Positions 16,020-26,639 of a stretch of 64,000 nucleotides of DNA are shown here, in pieces. Numbering within the stretch: position 1 is the stretch's first letter; each line of letters begins with the position of its first letter. Source of the stretch: Collinsella sp. AF08-23. GTDB taxonomy: Bacteria; Actinomycetota; Coriobacteriia; Coriobacteriales; Coriobacteriaceae. The translations under genes and the position numbers were made by a program. The notes under the pieces were generated by a model, which was given only the letters and a program-made list of their open reading frames with translations, was not told where the DNA came from and searched no databases. The stretch is from the NCBI RefSeq assembly GCF_003479805.1, contig NZ_QUHV01000005.1, positions 1 through 64,000 of the forward strand, in the 5' to 3' direction.

Positions 16020-16847
16020 CTACCGCTCGCGAGCCCGCCACCAGGCGACGGCGAGCTGGGTGCGGTTTTTGTGCCCGATCTTTTGCAGAACGGAGCTGAT
16101 CCGATTGCGCACCGTGCCTTCGCTGATGAACGCGGCGGCGGAGATCTCATGGTTGTCCAGACCCTCGGCAACCAAGCGCACCACCTCGTATTCGCGCTCG
16201 GTCAACTCCGAAAAGGCAGCACGACAGCGCCCTTCGGGCGAGCGCGCGGCAGCATCAACGTCAGCTACGGCGCACTCGGATACCGCGTCCGCGCTAGGCT
16301 CCGAACAACCATCCGCCGCCACGACACCGCTCGATCCCTCCGCGCCGAACAGCTCGTGCGCGCGAAACTCGTCCCGGGTCCGATGCCGCAAGTCGCGCTG
16401 GGCAAGCAGCATGCTCGTCCGCCAGGACAACAGCGCCGCCAACGCAGACAGAGCACCCACGCACGCAAGCTCCGTCCCAGAAACACACGGCGCGACCACC
16501 ATGCGCGCGGCGGGCAATAGCAAAGCAATCGGCGCCGCGTGCCACGGCAGCGGCTCCCGCGCGAATTGGAGCAACTCGTACACAACGGCGGGAAGCAGAA
16601 ATAGCCCCTCCGGAACAAACGAACTCACAACGCAATACGCCACCGGGCCAAGCACTCGCCACTTCCCCCGCGCCCACTCGCATGTCAGCACCGCGATGAT
16701 CGCCACGAGCAGGCAGACGACCGTCGGGACAGCAAGTGCATCCCCCGCGAGTCCCGCAACGGCCGACGCCGCGCCCACGACCCCGGTGGCAACGCGGAAC
16801 AGCACGCACGCGACGAGCACCAACACTATGTCGATGATTCTCTCCAT
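16020..16847 (-). CDS. Membrane-anchored LuxR-family transcriptional regulator
   Basis: A 275-residue protein from an ATG preceded by GGGGAGCC. Residues about 5-150 contain roughly five hydrophobic helices (for example IIDIVLVLVACVLFRVAT, AVPTVVCLLVAIIAVLT, ELACVGALSALAALLSW). A linker of about 60 residues leads to a C-terminal LuxR helix-turn-helix (FSELTEREYEVVRLVAEGLDNHEISAAAFISEGTVRNRISSVLQKIGHKNRTQLAVAWW). There is no receiver domain. It is divergent from an ABC exporter operon starting at 17010 and probably controls it in response to a membrane signal. Confidence 0.88.
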   Translation of the reverse strand: MERIIDIVLVLVACVLFRVATGVVGAASAVAGLAGDALAVPTVVCLLVAIIAVLTCEWARGKWRVLGPVAYCVVSSFVPEGLFLLPAVVYELLQFAREPLPWHAAPIALLLPAARMVVAPCVSGTELACVGALSALAALLSWRTSMLLAQRDLRHRTRDEFRAHELFGAEGSSGVVAADGCSEPSADAVSECAVADVDAAARSPEGRCRAAFSELTEREYEVVRLVAEGLDNHEISAAAFISEGTVRNRISSVLQKIGHKNRTQLAVAWWRARER

Positions 16848-16963
16848 GGCTCCCCATGGTAGCAAAAGCAAGTTAGGGCAGGTAAAACCAAGTCGTGACA
16901 ATTGTCACTACCGCGTTGCGAGGGCGTCGGGCACCATGTTCGCAGCAAGCACGGAATCGAAAA

Positions 16964-16994
16964 CCTCAATTTAGGGACTGTCCCCGAATTGAGG
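16964..16994. repeat. GGGACTGTCCC-core hairpin, copy 2
   Basis: CCTCAATT (16964-16971) pairs with AATTGAGG (16987-16994) around the core GGGACTGTCCC (16974-16984). The element ends 6 bases before the GGAGGA ribosome binding site of the ABC ATPase gene, so in the mRNA the hairpin would sit in the 5' leader and could affect translation. Confidence 0.8.
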
Positions 16995-17009
16995 TGGAGC
17001 GGAGGAATC

Positions 17010-17996
17010 ATGGACGTCATCGCGATCGAGGGGCTCGTCAAACGCTACGACGAGCTGCTCGCCCTCGACCACTTCGACCTGCACGTCGACCAGGGCGAGA
17101 TCTTCGGCCTGCTGGGCCCCAACGGCTCGGGTAAAACCACGAGCATCAACTGCATGCTCGCCCTGCTCACCTACGACCGCGGCAGCATCCGCCTGTTCGG
17201 CGAGTCCATGGCGCCCACGCGCTACGACCTCAAGCGCCGGATTGGCATCGTGCCGCAGCAGGTGGCGGTCATCGACGAGCTTACCGTGCGCGAGAACATC
17301 GACTACTTCTGCTCGCTCTACGTGAAAGACCGCGCCCGGCGTCGCGTGCTTGTGGACGAGGCGATCGAGTTCGTGGAGCTCGAGGAATTCGTCCGCTTTC
17401 GCCCTGGCAAGCTCTCGGGCGGACTGCTGCGCCGTCTCAACATCGCCTGCGGCATCGCCCACAAGCCCGAGCTCATCTTCTTCGACGAACCCACGGTGGC
17501 CGTGGACCCGCAGAGCCGCAACGCCATCCTCACCGGCATCCAGCGCCTGCGCGCCGAGGGCGCGACCGTGGTGTACACCAGCCATTACATGGAGGAGGTC
17601 GAGCAGATCTGTGACCGCGTGATGATCATGGACCACGGCCGCGCGCTCGCGCAGGGCACGACCGACGAGCTCAAGCGGTCCATCCGCACGGGCGAGCGCA
17701 TCGTGATCGAGCTCGAAGGCCCCTCGGGCCCACGCGCGAGACCGGATTCTCGCGCGAGCGACGGCGGCGCGCTCCCCACCCGCGAGCTTGAACGCCTGCG
17801 CGCACTGCCCCACGTCCTCGACGTCTCGCTCGCCGGCAACCTGCTCACCGTCTCCTGCGAGGCAAGCGAGCACAACCTCACCGACGCCCTCGCATCGCTG
17901 CGCGCAGGCAACGCGCGCCTGGGCCGCATCACCTGCGCACCGCCTACCTTAAACGACGTGTTCCTCGAGATCACCGGCCGCGAGTTGCGCGATTAG
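17010..17996 (+). CDS. ABC transporter ATP-binding protein (multidrug/Nat type)
   Basis: A 328-residue ATPase. Walker A is GPNGSGKTT (about residues 37-45), the signature is KLSGGLLRRLNIACG, Walker B is LIFFDEPTVAVD, and the H-loop is VYTSHYMEE. About 90 C-terminal residues form the extension typical of CcmA/DrrA-like exporters (LTDALASLRAGNARLGRITCAPPTLNDVFLEITGRELRD). The signature SGGLLRR departs from the usual SGGxxQR. Two ABC-2 permease genes follow within 10 bases or with overlap. Likely export of a lipid, drug or peptide. Confidence 0.92.
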   Translation: MDVIAIEGLVKRYDELLALDHFDLHVDQGEIFGLLGPNGSGKTTSINCMLALLTYDRGSIRLFGESMAPTRYDLKRRIGIVPQQVAVIDELTVRENIDYFCSLYVKDRARRRVLVDEAIEFVELEEFVRFRPGKLSGGLLRRLNIACGIAHKPELIFFDEPTVAVDPQSRNAILTGIQRLRAEGATVVYTSHYMEEVEQICDRVMIMDHGRALAQGTTDELKRSIRTGERIVIELEGPSGPRARPDSRASDGGALPTRELERLRALPHVLDVSLAGNLLTVSCEASEHNLTDALASLRAGNARLGRITCAPPTLNDVFLEITGRELRD

Positions 17997-18005
17997 GAGG
18001 GCACC

Positions 18006-19229
18006 ATGTGGACCACCTTCAAAGTGACCGTGCGCACGCTGCTGCTCACGCCGAACGCCGTCGTATGGACGCTCATCTTCCCCATCGTGCTTGCCACGGT
18101 GTTCAATTACATGTTCGAGCCCATGCGCTCCACGGGCTCCGTCGAGGCGGTGGACGTCGCCGTCGTCGCCGACGACGCCTGGGAGGATTCTCCCTTCTCG
18201 CAGGTAGTCGATACTTTGAGCGAGGCAGACGAACCCCTTCTCGCCGTTCATCCCGTGGCCGGTGAGAAGGAAGCGCGCGACCTGCTCGCCGAGGGGTCCG
18301 TGGCCGGGGCGTATGTCGTCGACGCTGCGGGAGAGTCGACCGCCGCGCCCTCCGCCAGCGACGCGTGCGCACCCCGCATCATCCTCGCCCCTGCCGGGTC
18401 CGGCACGAGCAGCGACGCCTCCTACGACGTCAACCGAGCCATCCTCGAATCGGTCGCGACCAGCTATCTGCAACGCGTGGCGCTCATCGAAGACCTCGCC
18501 GCGCATGACCCCGCGGCACTGAGCGACCCCACCACCGTGCAGAACGCGCTCGGTCTCGGCGTCTCCGTGCGGGAGGTCTCGCTCACGAATGCCCAGCCCG
18601 ATAGCATGGTGCGCTTCTACTACGCGCTACTCGGCATGGCCTCGATCTTTGCCGCGCAGCTCGCCGGGGAAAGCGTCTGGCGCCTGCAACCCACCTCGTC
18701 AGCCGCGGGCGCGCGGCGCGCCGTTTCGGGCACGAGCCGCATGCGCCTGCTCATCCCCACCATCGGCGCCTGTTGGGTGGTCTCCACCACGTTTTTGGCT
18801 ATCGCCTTTGGCTACATCTGCCTGACCGCGCACATCGACTTCTCGGGGCGCGAGGGACTCTGCCTCGTTGGAATCGCGGCGTCGAGCTTGCTTTCCTGCG
18901 GCATCGGAGCCCTGGTGGGCGCGTTGCCCGGACGCATGGGCTCAGACTCGCGCAGAGGCATCCTCACGGCGCTCACCTGTCTGTTGTCGCTTTTTGCCGG
19001 CCTCTACGGAGAGTCCACAATGGAGCTCGCCGATACCGTCGCACATGTCTTCCCCGCTGCGACGTGGCTCAACCCGGTCTGCCTGATCCGCGACCTGTTC
19101 TACACCCTCTACTACTACGACACACTCGTCCCGTTCGTCCTTCGCCTAGCGGCGTGCGCCGGCATTGCAGCCGTGCTGCTTGCCGTATCGGCCGCTTGCA
19201 TGAGGAGGTCCGCGCATGAACATCTGTAA
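18006..19229 (+). CDS. ABC-2-type permease with large extracytoplasmic loop
   Basis: A 407-residue permease. The first helix (AVVWTLIFPIVLATVFNYMF, about residues 16-36) is followed by a hydrophilic region to about residue 210, then five hydrophobic segments, as in YhgE/DrrB-like ABC-2 permeases. A GGAGG motif precedes the ATG, 9 bases after the ATPase stop. Its 3' end overlaps the next permease gene by 14 bases. Together they encode a heteromeric exporter. Confidence 0.88.
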   Translation: MWTTFKVTVRTLLLTPNAVVWTLIFPIVLATVFNYMFEPMRSTGSVEAVDVAVVADDAWEDSPFSQVVDTLSEADEPLLAVHPVAGEKEARDLLAEGSVAGAYVVDAAGESTAAPSASDACAPRIILAPAGSGTSSDASYDVNRAILESVATSYLQRVALIEDLAAHDPAALSDPTTVQNALGLGVSVREVSLTNAQPDSMVRFYYALLGMASIFAAQLAGESVWRLQPTSSAAGARRAVSGTSRMRLLIPTIGACWVVSTTFLAIAFGYICLTAHIDFSGREGLCLVGIAASSLLSCGIGALVGALPGRMGSDSRRGILTALTCLLSLFAGLYGESTMELADTVAHVFPAATWLNPVCLIRDLFYTLYYYDTLVPFVLRLAACAGIAAVLLAVSAACMRRSAHEHL

Positions 19230-20409
19230 ACGGGCGCTCACCATCGCGCTTCGCCACCCGCTCTACCTCATCATCTACATCGGCTTTTTATCGAGCATGG
19301 GCGTTGTACTCATGGGAGAGGCGGGCGGAAGCGGCGCGCGGGAGGCCACCGAGGTTCCCCGCGCCCGCATCGTACTCGTCGATCGCGACGGATCAGCCGT
19401 AGCACAATCGCTCGAGGAGATGCTCTCCCAGACGGACAAGCTCATAACCGTTGCCGACGAGCCCCTCGCCCTGCAGGATGCGCTCGCGACCGACAAGGCC
19501 GACGCCGTGCTCGTTATTCCCGCGGGCTTTGGCGATGCCCTCATGGATGCCTCGCGAACGGGAGGCGAGCTACCCGAGCTCGAGATAGCGACCGGCGGCG
19601 ACATGCAGGCGGCGGCGTTGGCATCCCAGCGCGCAAGCCGCACGGCGTCGCTCATCGCGAGCCGTGCCGCGCTCATGCCCCACGCGAGCGCCGAGCAGGT
19701 GCTGGACGGCATGCGCAAGCTTTCCGACATCGCACCCGCCGTCGAAACTATTCAGACGGCCGAGGAAAGCACCGCGGCATCGCGCCTGGCGTTCTACCTC
19801 ACCTTTAGCTCGTACACCGTCACCTCGTCCATCGTCGTGGTCGCCGGCGTGGTGCTCTCCACGCTCAACAAGCCCGACGTGCGGCGGCGACAGCTCGCCG
19901 CGCCCGTGAGCAGCTGGCGCATGGGATTCGAGAGCATCGCCGGATGCGCGGTGCTGGCGCTCGGCGTGTGCGCATGGGTCGCACTCGTCGGCATCGGCGC
20001 CTCCGGGGCAGGCGCACTGCTTTCGAGCGCAGGTGCGCAGGTGGCGCTCGCCATCGCGTCGCTTTGCGCGTTCGCACTCGTCCCGCTCTCGCTCGCCTAC
20101 ACGCTCGCGCAATGCGGCTTTAGGGAGGAGGCACTCAACGCGATCGCCAACCTGGGCGGCATGGTCATGTCGTTTTTGGGCGGGGCGTGGGTGCCGCTGT
20201 CGCTCATGGGCGCGAATGTGCGAGCGGTCGCGCACTTCACGCCCACCTTCTGGATGTACGATGCCGTGACCTGCGCGCTCGGCGCCCAAGAGGTGAATGC
20301 GAGCGTTCTAGCCACCGTCGGTATCGACTTGGGTATCATCGCGCTCTTCGCTGTCGCGATCATGTCCGCGGGCCTTGTGGCCGCCCGCCTGCGCGTGCGC
20401 GAGGTCTAA
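19216..20409 (+). CDS. ABC-2-type permease (second subunit)
   Basis: A 397-residue permease with the same layout as its neighbour: one N-terminal helix (PLYLIIYIGFLSSMGVVLM), an outside region to about residue 190, then helices such as FSSYTVTSSIVVVAGVVLS, SIAGCAVLALGVCAWVALVGIG, ALAIASLCAFALVPLSLAY and IDLGIIALFAVAIMSAGLVAA. The 14-base overlap with the upstream gene indicates coupled translation. It closes the three-gene operon. Confidence 0.88.
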   Translation: MNICKRALTIALRHPLYLIIYIGFLSSMGVVLMGEAGGSGAREATEVPRARIVLVDRDGSAVAQSLEEMLSQTDKLITVADEPLALQDALATDKADAVLVIPAGFGDALMDASRTGGELPELEIATGGDMQAAALASQRASRTASLIASRAALMPHASAEQVLDGMRKLSDIAPAVETIQTAEESTAASRLAFYLTFSSYTVTSSIVVVAGVVLSTLNKPDVRRRQLAAPVSSWRMGFESIAGCAVLALGVCAWVALVGIGASGAGALLSSAGAQVALAIASLCAFALVPLSLAYTLAQCGFREEALNAIANLGGMVMSFLGGAWVPLSLMGANVRAVAHFTPTFWMYDAVTCALGAQEVNASVLATVGIDLGIIALFAVAIMSAGLVAARLRVREV

Positions 20410-20411
20410 CG

Positions 20412-22179
<1,768 letters not shown>

Positions 22180-22352
22180 CTAAGATTTGGAACGCAGTTT
22201 AGAACAGCCGGCGACATACGACTCCTCGATTTGGGAACGGTCCCTCCATTGGGGGGCACGGGAATACGCGACGGCCGGAGAACGGAGCCGGCAAGAAACC
22301 GACACCCCAACGAGAGCTCGCGCACGACCTCGCAATCGCGCGCGGCCGCCCG

Positions 22353-23720
22353 TCACGCCTTCAGCACCGTGCGTTCCACCGCATGGACGGTAAGCAGGCC
22401 ATACACCCCCATCAAGACAACGACGAACGTCAGAACACCGCCCACAATGGCGAAGAAGCCCTGCACGCCGAGCGCGAATGTGAGGAACCCCACGAGGAAC
22501 AAACCGAACACGTCGTGGATGAGCGCGCCGACGAGAGGCGCGACGAAATACAGCCGAACTTGCGACCGCAACGAACGACGTATGTCCGCATGCTCGCACC
22601 CGAGTTGCATGAGCACACGATACGCCCGACGCGCGTCCTCCGCACCCGAGAGCTGCTGCAGCGCCAAAACCGCGACTGCGCTCAGCAGGAAAACAGCTCC
22701 GTAGAAGATCCCAATGTAACCGATGGGCGCCATCGAAGCGGCAATGCCGCTCGAAAGCATCTCCGGCGTCCGCAACCCCACGCTGAACGCGAAGCCGGCC
22801 ACCATCATACACAACCCCACGGCAATGAGCACGCATACGCAAGCCATCGCCATCGAGGAGCTTGAAACCCGCGCCTCAACCTGACGAACAGTGAACGCAC
22901 GCAGCCCGTCCCAGTACCGACTCTCCGATGCGCGCGCATGCGCTGCCCATCGTGCCACACCCAGCCGGGCGACAAGTGCCGTGGCGAAGCATGCGGCAAG
23001 TCCCATGGGGATAATGAACGCGATGAAGTACACAGGCTGAAACACGCACAAGCCCCATACCACCGCGAGCAGACAAGCCGCAAGCACACCTTGTCCCGCC
23101 CGAAGTGCGCGCTCGCCCAAACGCATGGTCTCGGGCGCGCGATCGGCGGCCAAAAGATCGATGAGGGGTCTACGTACCACATCGCGGGCGCCGTCGACGG
23201 CGTTGAACGCGAACACCACCGCAAAGCACGACCCGGTCCACAGGGCGGAACTTGCCGAAAACGTGAAGGAGAGACGCCAGGGAACGTTGAACACGAAGGC
23301 CGCAATCGCGCCGAATGCGGGTGACAACCACGCGCCCGCCGCCAAACCGCACGCCAGCGCGCCGGCACCCACGAGCGCCGTCTCGGCCACGAGCACGACC
23401 GACACCGCGCCGCGCCCCATGCCGCACAGCTCGTACAACGCAAACTCGCGCTTGCGCCGGCGGAGCAGGAACCGATTGGCATACCGCACCAAGAAGAGGA
23501 ACACGAGCACGGTGAAGATGGAGAACGCCTGCAGCACGTCGCCCGCACTCCCCAGCACGCCCATCTGCTCGGGCGAGAGACCCATGGTGCGCACGTGGTC
23601 GGTCGAGGCAACGAACGAGTACAGCAGGCACGCCGCGAAACCGAGCGTCGCGAAATACACCGAGTAGTCACGGGCGCTGCGGCGCACGTTGCCGACGGCG
23701 AGTTTGAGATATAGCTGCAT
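22353..23720 (-). CDS. FtsX/BceB-like ABC transporter permease without a linked ATPase
   Basis: A 455-residue permease beginning MQLYLKLAVGNVRRSARDYSVYFATL, the standard opening of BceB-type permeases of peptide-antibiotic transporters. Two helix groups are seen, and the C-terminal group contains an FtsX-like region (SGAEDARRAYRVLMQLGCEHADI) before the last helices. BceB proteins are usually about 600-670 residues with a large outside domain, so this one is short. No ATPase gene lies upstream or downstream. The ATG follows GGAAGGA. It could use an ATPase encoded elsewhere or be a relic of a split operon. Confidence 0.8.
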   Translation of the reverse strand: MQLYLKLAVGNVRRSARDYSVYFATLGFAACLLYSFVASTDHVRTMGLSPEQMGVLGSAGDVLQAFSIFTVLVFLFLVRYANRFLLRRRKREFALYELCGMGRGAVSVVLVAETALVGAGALACGLAAGAWLSPAFGAIAAFVFNVPWRLSFTFSASSALWTGSCFAVVFAFNAVDGARDVVRRPLIDLLAADRAPETMRLGERALRAGQGVLAACLLAVVWGLCVFQPVYFIAFIIPMGLAACFATALVARLGVARWAAHARASESRYWDGLRAFTVRQVEARVSSSSMAMACVCVLIAVGLCMMVAGFAFSVGLRTPEMLSSGIAASMAPIGYIGIFYGAVFLLSAVAVLALQQLSGAEDARRAYRVLMQLGCEHADIRRSLRSQVRLYFVAPLVGALIHDVFGLFLVGFLTFALGVQGFFAIVGGVLTFVVVLMGVYGLLTVHAVERTVLKA

Positions 23721-23906
23721 GGCGGGTCCTTCCAAGGGTTATTACCGCACCCATTCTCGCGGGCGCTGCGCTCCCCCGCCATCGATTCTGCTTACATGCG
23801 GCGAACAAAACCGTAAGGTTGCCCGAACGTGCGCCGCCGCATCAAATCCGAGCGCCCGCACACGTTCCGGACTCGCGTCGGCACAGGCAGATTTCTCCTG
23901 GCATGC

Positions 23907-23940
23907 GCATGCCCCCGGCGCGGCCGCACCGGGGGCATGC
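23907..23940 (-). terminator. Strong hairpin downstream of kdpC
   Basis: GCATGCCCCCGG (23907-23918) pairs with CCGGGGGCATGC (23929-23940), a 12-bp GC-rich stem with a 10-base loop, 26 bases past the kdpC stop. No run of U follows on the minus strand, so it may be a Rho-aided end or an mRNA-stabilising stem. Confidence 0.6.
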
Positions 23941-23965
23941 AAGCATCTCTAGTCGAAAACGCCGT

Positions 23966-24556
23966 CTACAGCACGCCGTCCAACATGAGGTTCACCTTGA
24001 GCACGTTGACCGTGGGCTCGCCGAAGACGCCCAGGAATCGGCCCTTGGTGCACTGGGCGATGATGTCGCGCACCTCGCCTTCGCTCTTGCCCGTGGCCTT
24101 CGCCAGGCGCGGCACCTGGTACTCGGCGGCATCGGGGGAGATCTCGGGGTCGAGGCCCGAGCCGGAGCACGTCACCAGGTCGACGGGCACGGCGTCCATG
24201 TCGGCGTCGGGGTTCGCGGCGCGGATCTTCTCGACGCGCGCATCCACGAGCTCCTGATACTCCTCGCTCGCCGGGGACAGGTTGGACGGGGCGCCGTAGG
24301 CCATGAGCTCGCCGTTCTCGTCCTCGACCACCGACACGTTCTGGATGCGGCCCCACATGTGGTCCTCATCCTCGAAGTTCTGGCCGATCAGCTCGGAGCC
24401 CACGATCTTGTCGTCGACCTTGATGAGAGAGCCGTTCGCCTGATACGGGAACGCAACCTGGGCGATGCCGGTCACGACGAGCGTATAGCCCAGGCCGCAG
24501 ACAACGGTAAACAGCGCGAACACGCCCAGCGCACGCGATGCGACACCTTTGAACAT
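23966..24556 (-). CDS. kdpC: Potassium-transporting ATPase subunit C
   Basis: A 196-residue single-pass membrane protein, the periplasm-facing chaperone-like subunit that stabilises the KdpA-KdpB complex. The N-terminal helix (ALGVFALFTVVCGLGYTLVVTGIAQVAF) is followed by the family motifs ASEEYQELVDARVEKI, DLVTCSGSGLDPEISPDAAEYQVPRLAKA and the C-terminal FGEPTVNVLKVNLMLD. The ATG at 24556 has GGAGG 5-6 bases upstream. Last gene of kdpFABC. Confidence 0.97.
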   Translation of the reverse strand: MFKGVASRALGVFALFTVVCGLGYTLVVTGIAQVAFPYQANGSLIKVDDKIVGSELIGQNFEDEDHMWGRIQNVSVVEDENGELMAYGAPSNLSPASEEYQELVDARVEKIRAANPDADMDAVPVDLVTCSGSGLDPEISPDAAEYQVPRLAKATGKSEGEVRDIIAQCTKGRFLGVFGEPTVNVLKVNLMLDGVL

Positions 24557-24568
24557 ACAAACCTCCAC

Positions 24569-26623
24569 TTACATAATGCCGCAGAACGCGAGCAGCATGT
24601 CGATGAGCTTGATGAATACGAACGGGGCAACGATGCCGCCCAGACCCCACACGAGCAGGTTGTGGGAGAGCAGCTGCCCGCTGGGCACCTCGCGGTACTT
24701 AACGCCCTTCAGCGCGGCCGGGATCAGCGCGACGATAACGAGCGCGTTATAGATGATGGCCGAAAGAACCGCGGACAGCGGGCTCGCCAGACCGAGAATG
24801 TTGAGCGCGCCGAGGCCCGGGTAGATCGGCGAGAACAGGGCGGGGATGATGGCGAAGTACTTCGCCACGTCGTTGGCCACCGAGAAGGTCGTGAGCGAGC
24901 CGCGGGTCATGAGCAGCTGCTTGCCGATACGCACGACCTCGATGAGCTTGGTGGGGCTGGAGTCGAGGTCGACCATGTTGCCGGCCTCCTTGGCGGCCTG
25001 GGTGCCCGTGTTCATGGCCACGGCCACGTCGGCCTGCGCCAGAGCGGGCGCGTCGTTGGTGCCGTCGCCGGTCATGGCGACCAGGTGACCCTCACGCTGG
25101 AACTCGCGAATCTTCGCGAGCTTGCCCTCGGGGGTGGCCTCTGCCAGGAAGTCGTCCACGCCCGCCTCGGCGGCGATTGCCGCGGCGGTGAGCGGGTTGT
25201 CGCCCGTCACCATGATGGTCTTGATGCCCATGCGGCGCAGGTCGGCGAACTTCTCCTTAACGCCGGACTTGATGATGTCCTTGAGGTACACGACGCCCAG
25301 CACGCGGCAGTTCTTGGTCACGACCAGCGGGGTGCCGCCGGCCTTGGCGATGCGCTCGACGACCTCGTCGCACTCCTGGGAGAACACGCCGCCGGCTGCC
25401 TCCACGTAGGCGCGCACGGAATCGGCGGCGCCCTTGCGAATCTCATTGCCCTCGTAGTTCACGCCGGACATACGCGTCGCCGCGGTGAACGGGATGAACT
25501 CCATGCCCTTGTCCTCGAGCGTGCGTCCGCGCAGGCCGAACTGCTCCTTGGCGAGCACGACGATGGACCTGCCCTCGGGGGTCTCGTCGGCCAGCGAGGA
25601 AAGCTGGGCGGCATCGGCCAGCTCCGCGGGATCGACGCCGTCGACCGGGATGAACTCGGCGGCCTGGCGGTTACCCAGGGTGATGGTGCCGGTCTTGTCG
25701 AGCATGAGGATGTCGACGTCGCCGGCGGCCTCGATGGCGCGGCCGGACATGGCCAGCACGTTGGCCTCGTTCAGACGGCTCATGCCGGCGATGCCGATGG
25801 CGGACAGCAACGCGCCGATGGTAGTGGGAGCCAGGCACACGAGCAGCGCCACGAGCGTGGTCACGGCCGTGGGGTTGACCATGTCGTTAAGACCGGCCGA
25901 GAAGCAGGAGTAGCAATACAGGGCCAGCGTGACCAGGATAAAGACGATGGAGAGGGCCACCAGGAAGATTTCCAGAGCGATCTCGTTGGGAGTCTTCTTG
26001 CGCGCGGCACCCTCGACCATCGCGATCATCTTGTCCAGGAAGCTCTGGCCGGGCTCACTGGAGATCTTGACGACGATCCAGTCGGACAGCACCGTGGTAC
26101 CGCCGGTAACGGCAGAGCGGTCGCCGCCGGCCTCGCGGACCACGGGGGCGGACTCGCCGGTGATGGCGGACTCGTCAACGGAGGCAGCGCCCTCGATGAC
26201 GTCGCCGTCGCCGGGGATCTGCTCGCCGGCGCGTACGATCACCAGGTCGCCGCGCGTGAGCTCGGTGCCGGGAACGACAGTGAAGTGCTCCTTGTCCTCA
26301 ACGGACTCGATGCGATGGGCCTCGACATCCTTCTTGGCCGCACGCAGGGAATCGGCCTGAGCCTTACCGCGGCCCTCGGCAAGCGCCTCGGCGAAGTTCG
26401 AGAACAGGTCGGTGAGCCACAGGATGACCGCGATGGCGACCACATAGTAGGTGGGCACACCCGCGTCCTGCACACCGAAGATGGAAGCGACGGCCAGGAC
26501 GGAGGTCATGACGGCGGAAAGCCATACCAGGAACATGACCGGGTTTTGAATCTGGACGCGAGGATCCAGCTTGGCAAACGAGTCGCGGACCGCGCGGCCC
26601 ATCATGTCTTTTTGCATAGCCAT
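24569..26623 (-). CDS. kdpB: Potassium-transporting P-type ATPase subunit B
   Basis: A 684-residue P-type ATPase. The phosphorylated Asp309 lies in [11 protein letters not shown], the phosphatase loop has AITGESAPV, the nucleotide domain has [11 protein letters not shown], and the hinge has [22 protein letters not shown]. The [19 protein letters not shown] helix is the KdpB version of the ion-site helix. It drives high-affinity K+ uptake with KdpA. The ATG at 26623 follows AAGGAGGG; an in-frame ATG two codons later is less well placed. 12 bases separate it from kdpC. Confidence 0.98.
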   Translation of the reverse strand: MAMQKDMMGRAVRDSFAKLDPRVQIQNPVMFLVWLSAVMTSVLAVASIFGVQDAGVPTYYVVAIAVILWLTDLFSNFAEALAEGRGKAQADSLRAAKKDVEAHRIESVEDKEHFTVVPGTELTRGDLVIVRAGEQIPGDGDVIEGAASVDESAITGESAPVVREAGGDRSAVTGGTTVLSDWIVVKISSEPGQSFLDKMIAMVEGAARKKTPNEIALEIFLVALSIVFILVTLALYCYSCFSAGLNDMVNPTAVTTLVALLVCLAPTTIGALLSAIGIAGMSRLNEANVLAMSGRAIEAAGDVDILMLDKTGTITLGNRQAAEFIPVDGVDPAELADAAQLSSLADETPEGRSIVVLAKEQFGLRGRTLEDKGMEFIPFTAATRMSGVNYEGNEIRKGAADSVRAYVEAAGGVFSQECDEVVERIAKAGGTPLVVTKNCRVLGVVYLKDIIKSGVKEKFADLRRMGIKTIMVTGDNPLTAAAIAAEAGVDDFLAEATPEGKLAKIREFQREGHLVAMTGDGTNDAPALAQADVAVAMNTGTQAAKEAGNMVDLDSSPTKLIEVVRIGKQLLMTRGSLTTFSVANDVAKYFAIIPALFSPIYPGLGALNILGLASPLSAVLSAIIYNALVIVALIPAALKGVKYREVPSGQLLSHNLLVWGLGGIVAPFVFIKLIDMLLAFCGIM

Positions 26624-26639
26624 AAATCTGCGCCCTCCT

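Noticed and set aside
22231..22256. Another GGGACTGTCCC hairpin after the pyrG promoter region
   Set aside because: The sequence has GGGAACGGTCCC but the arms do not pair well, so it is at best a decayed copy.
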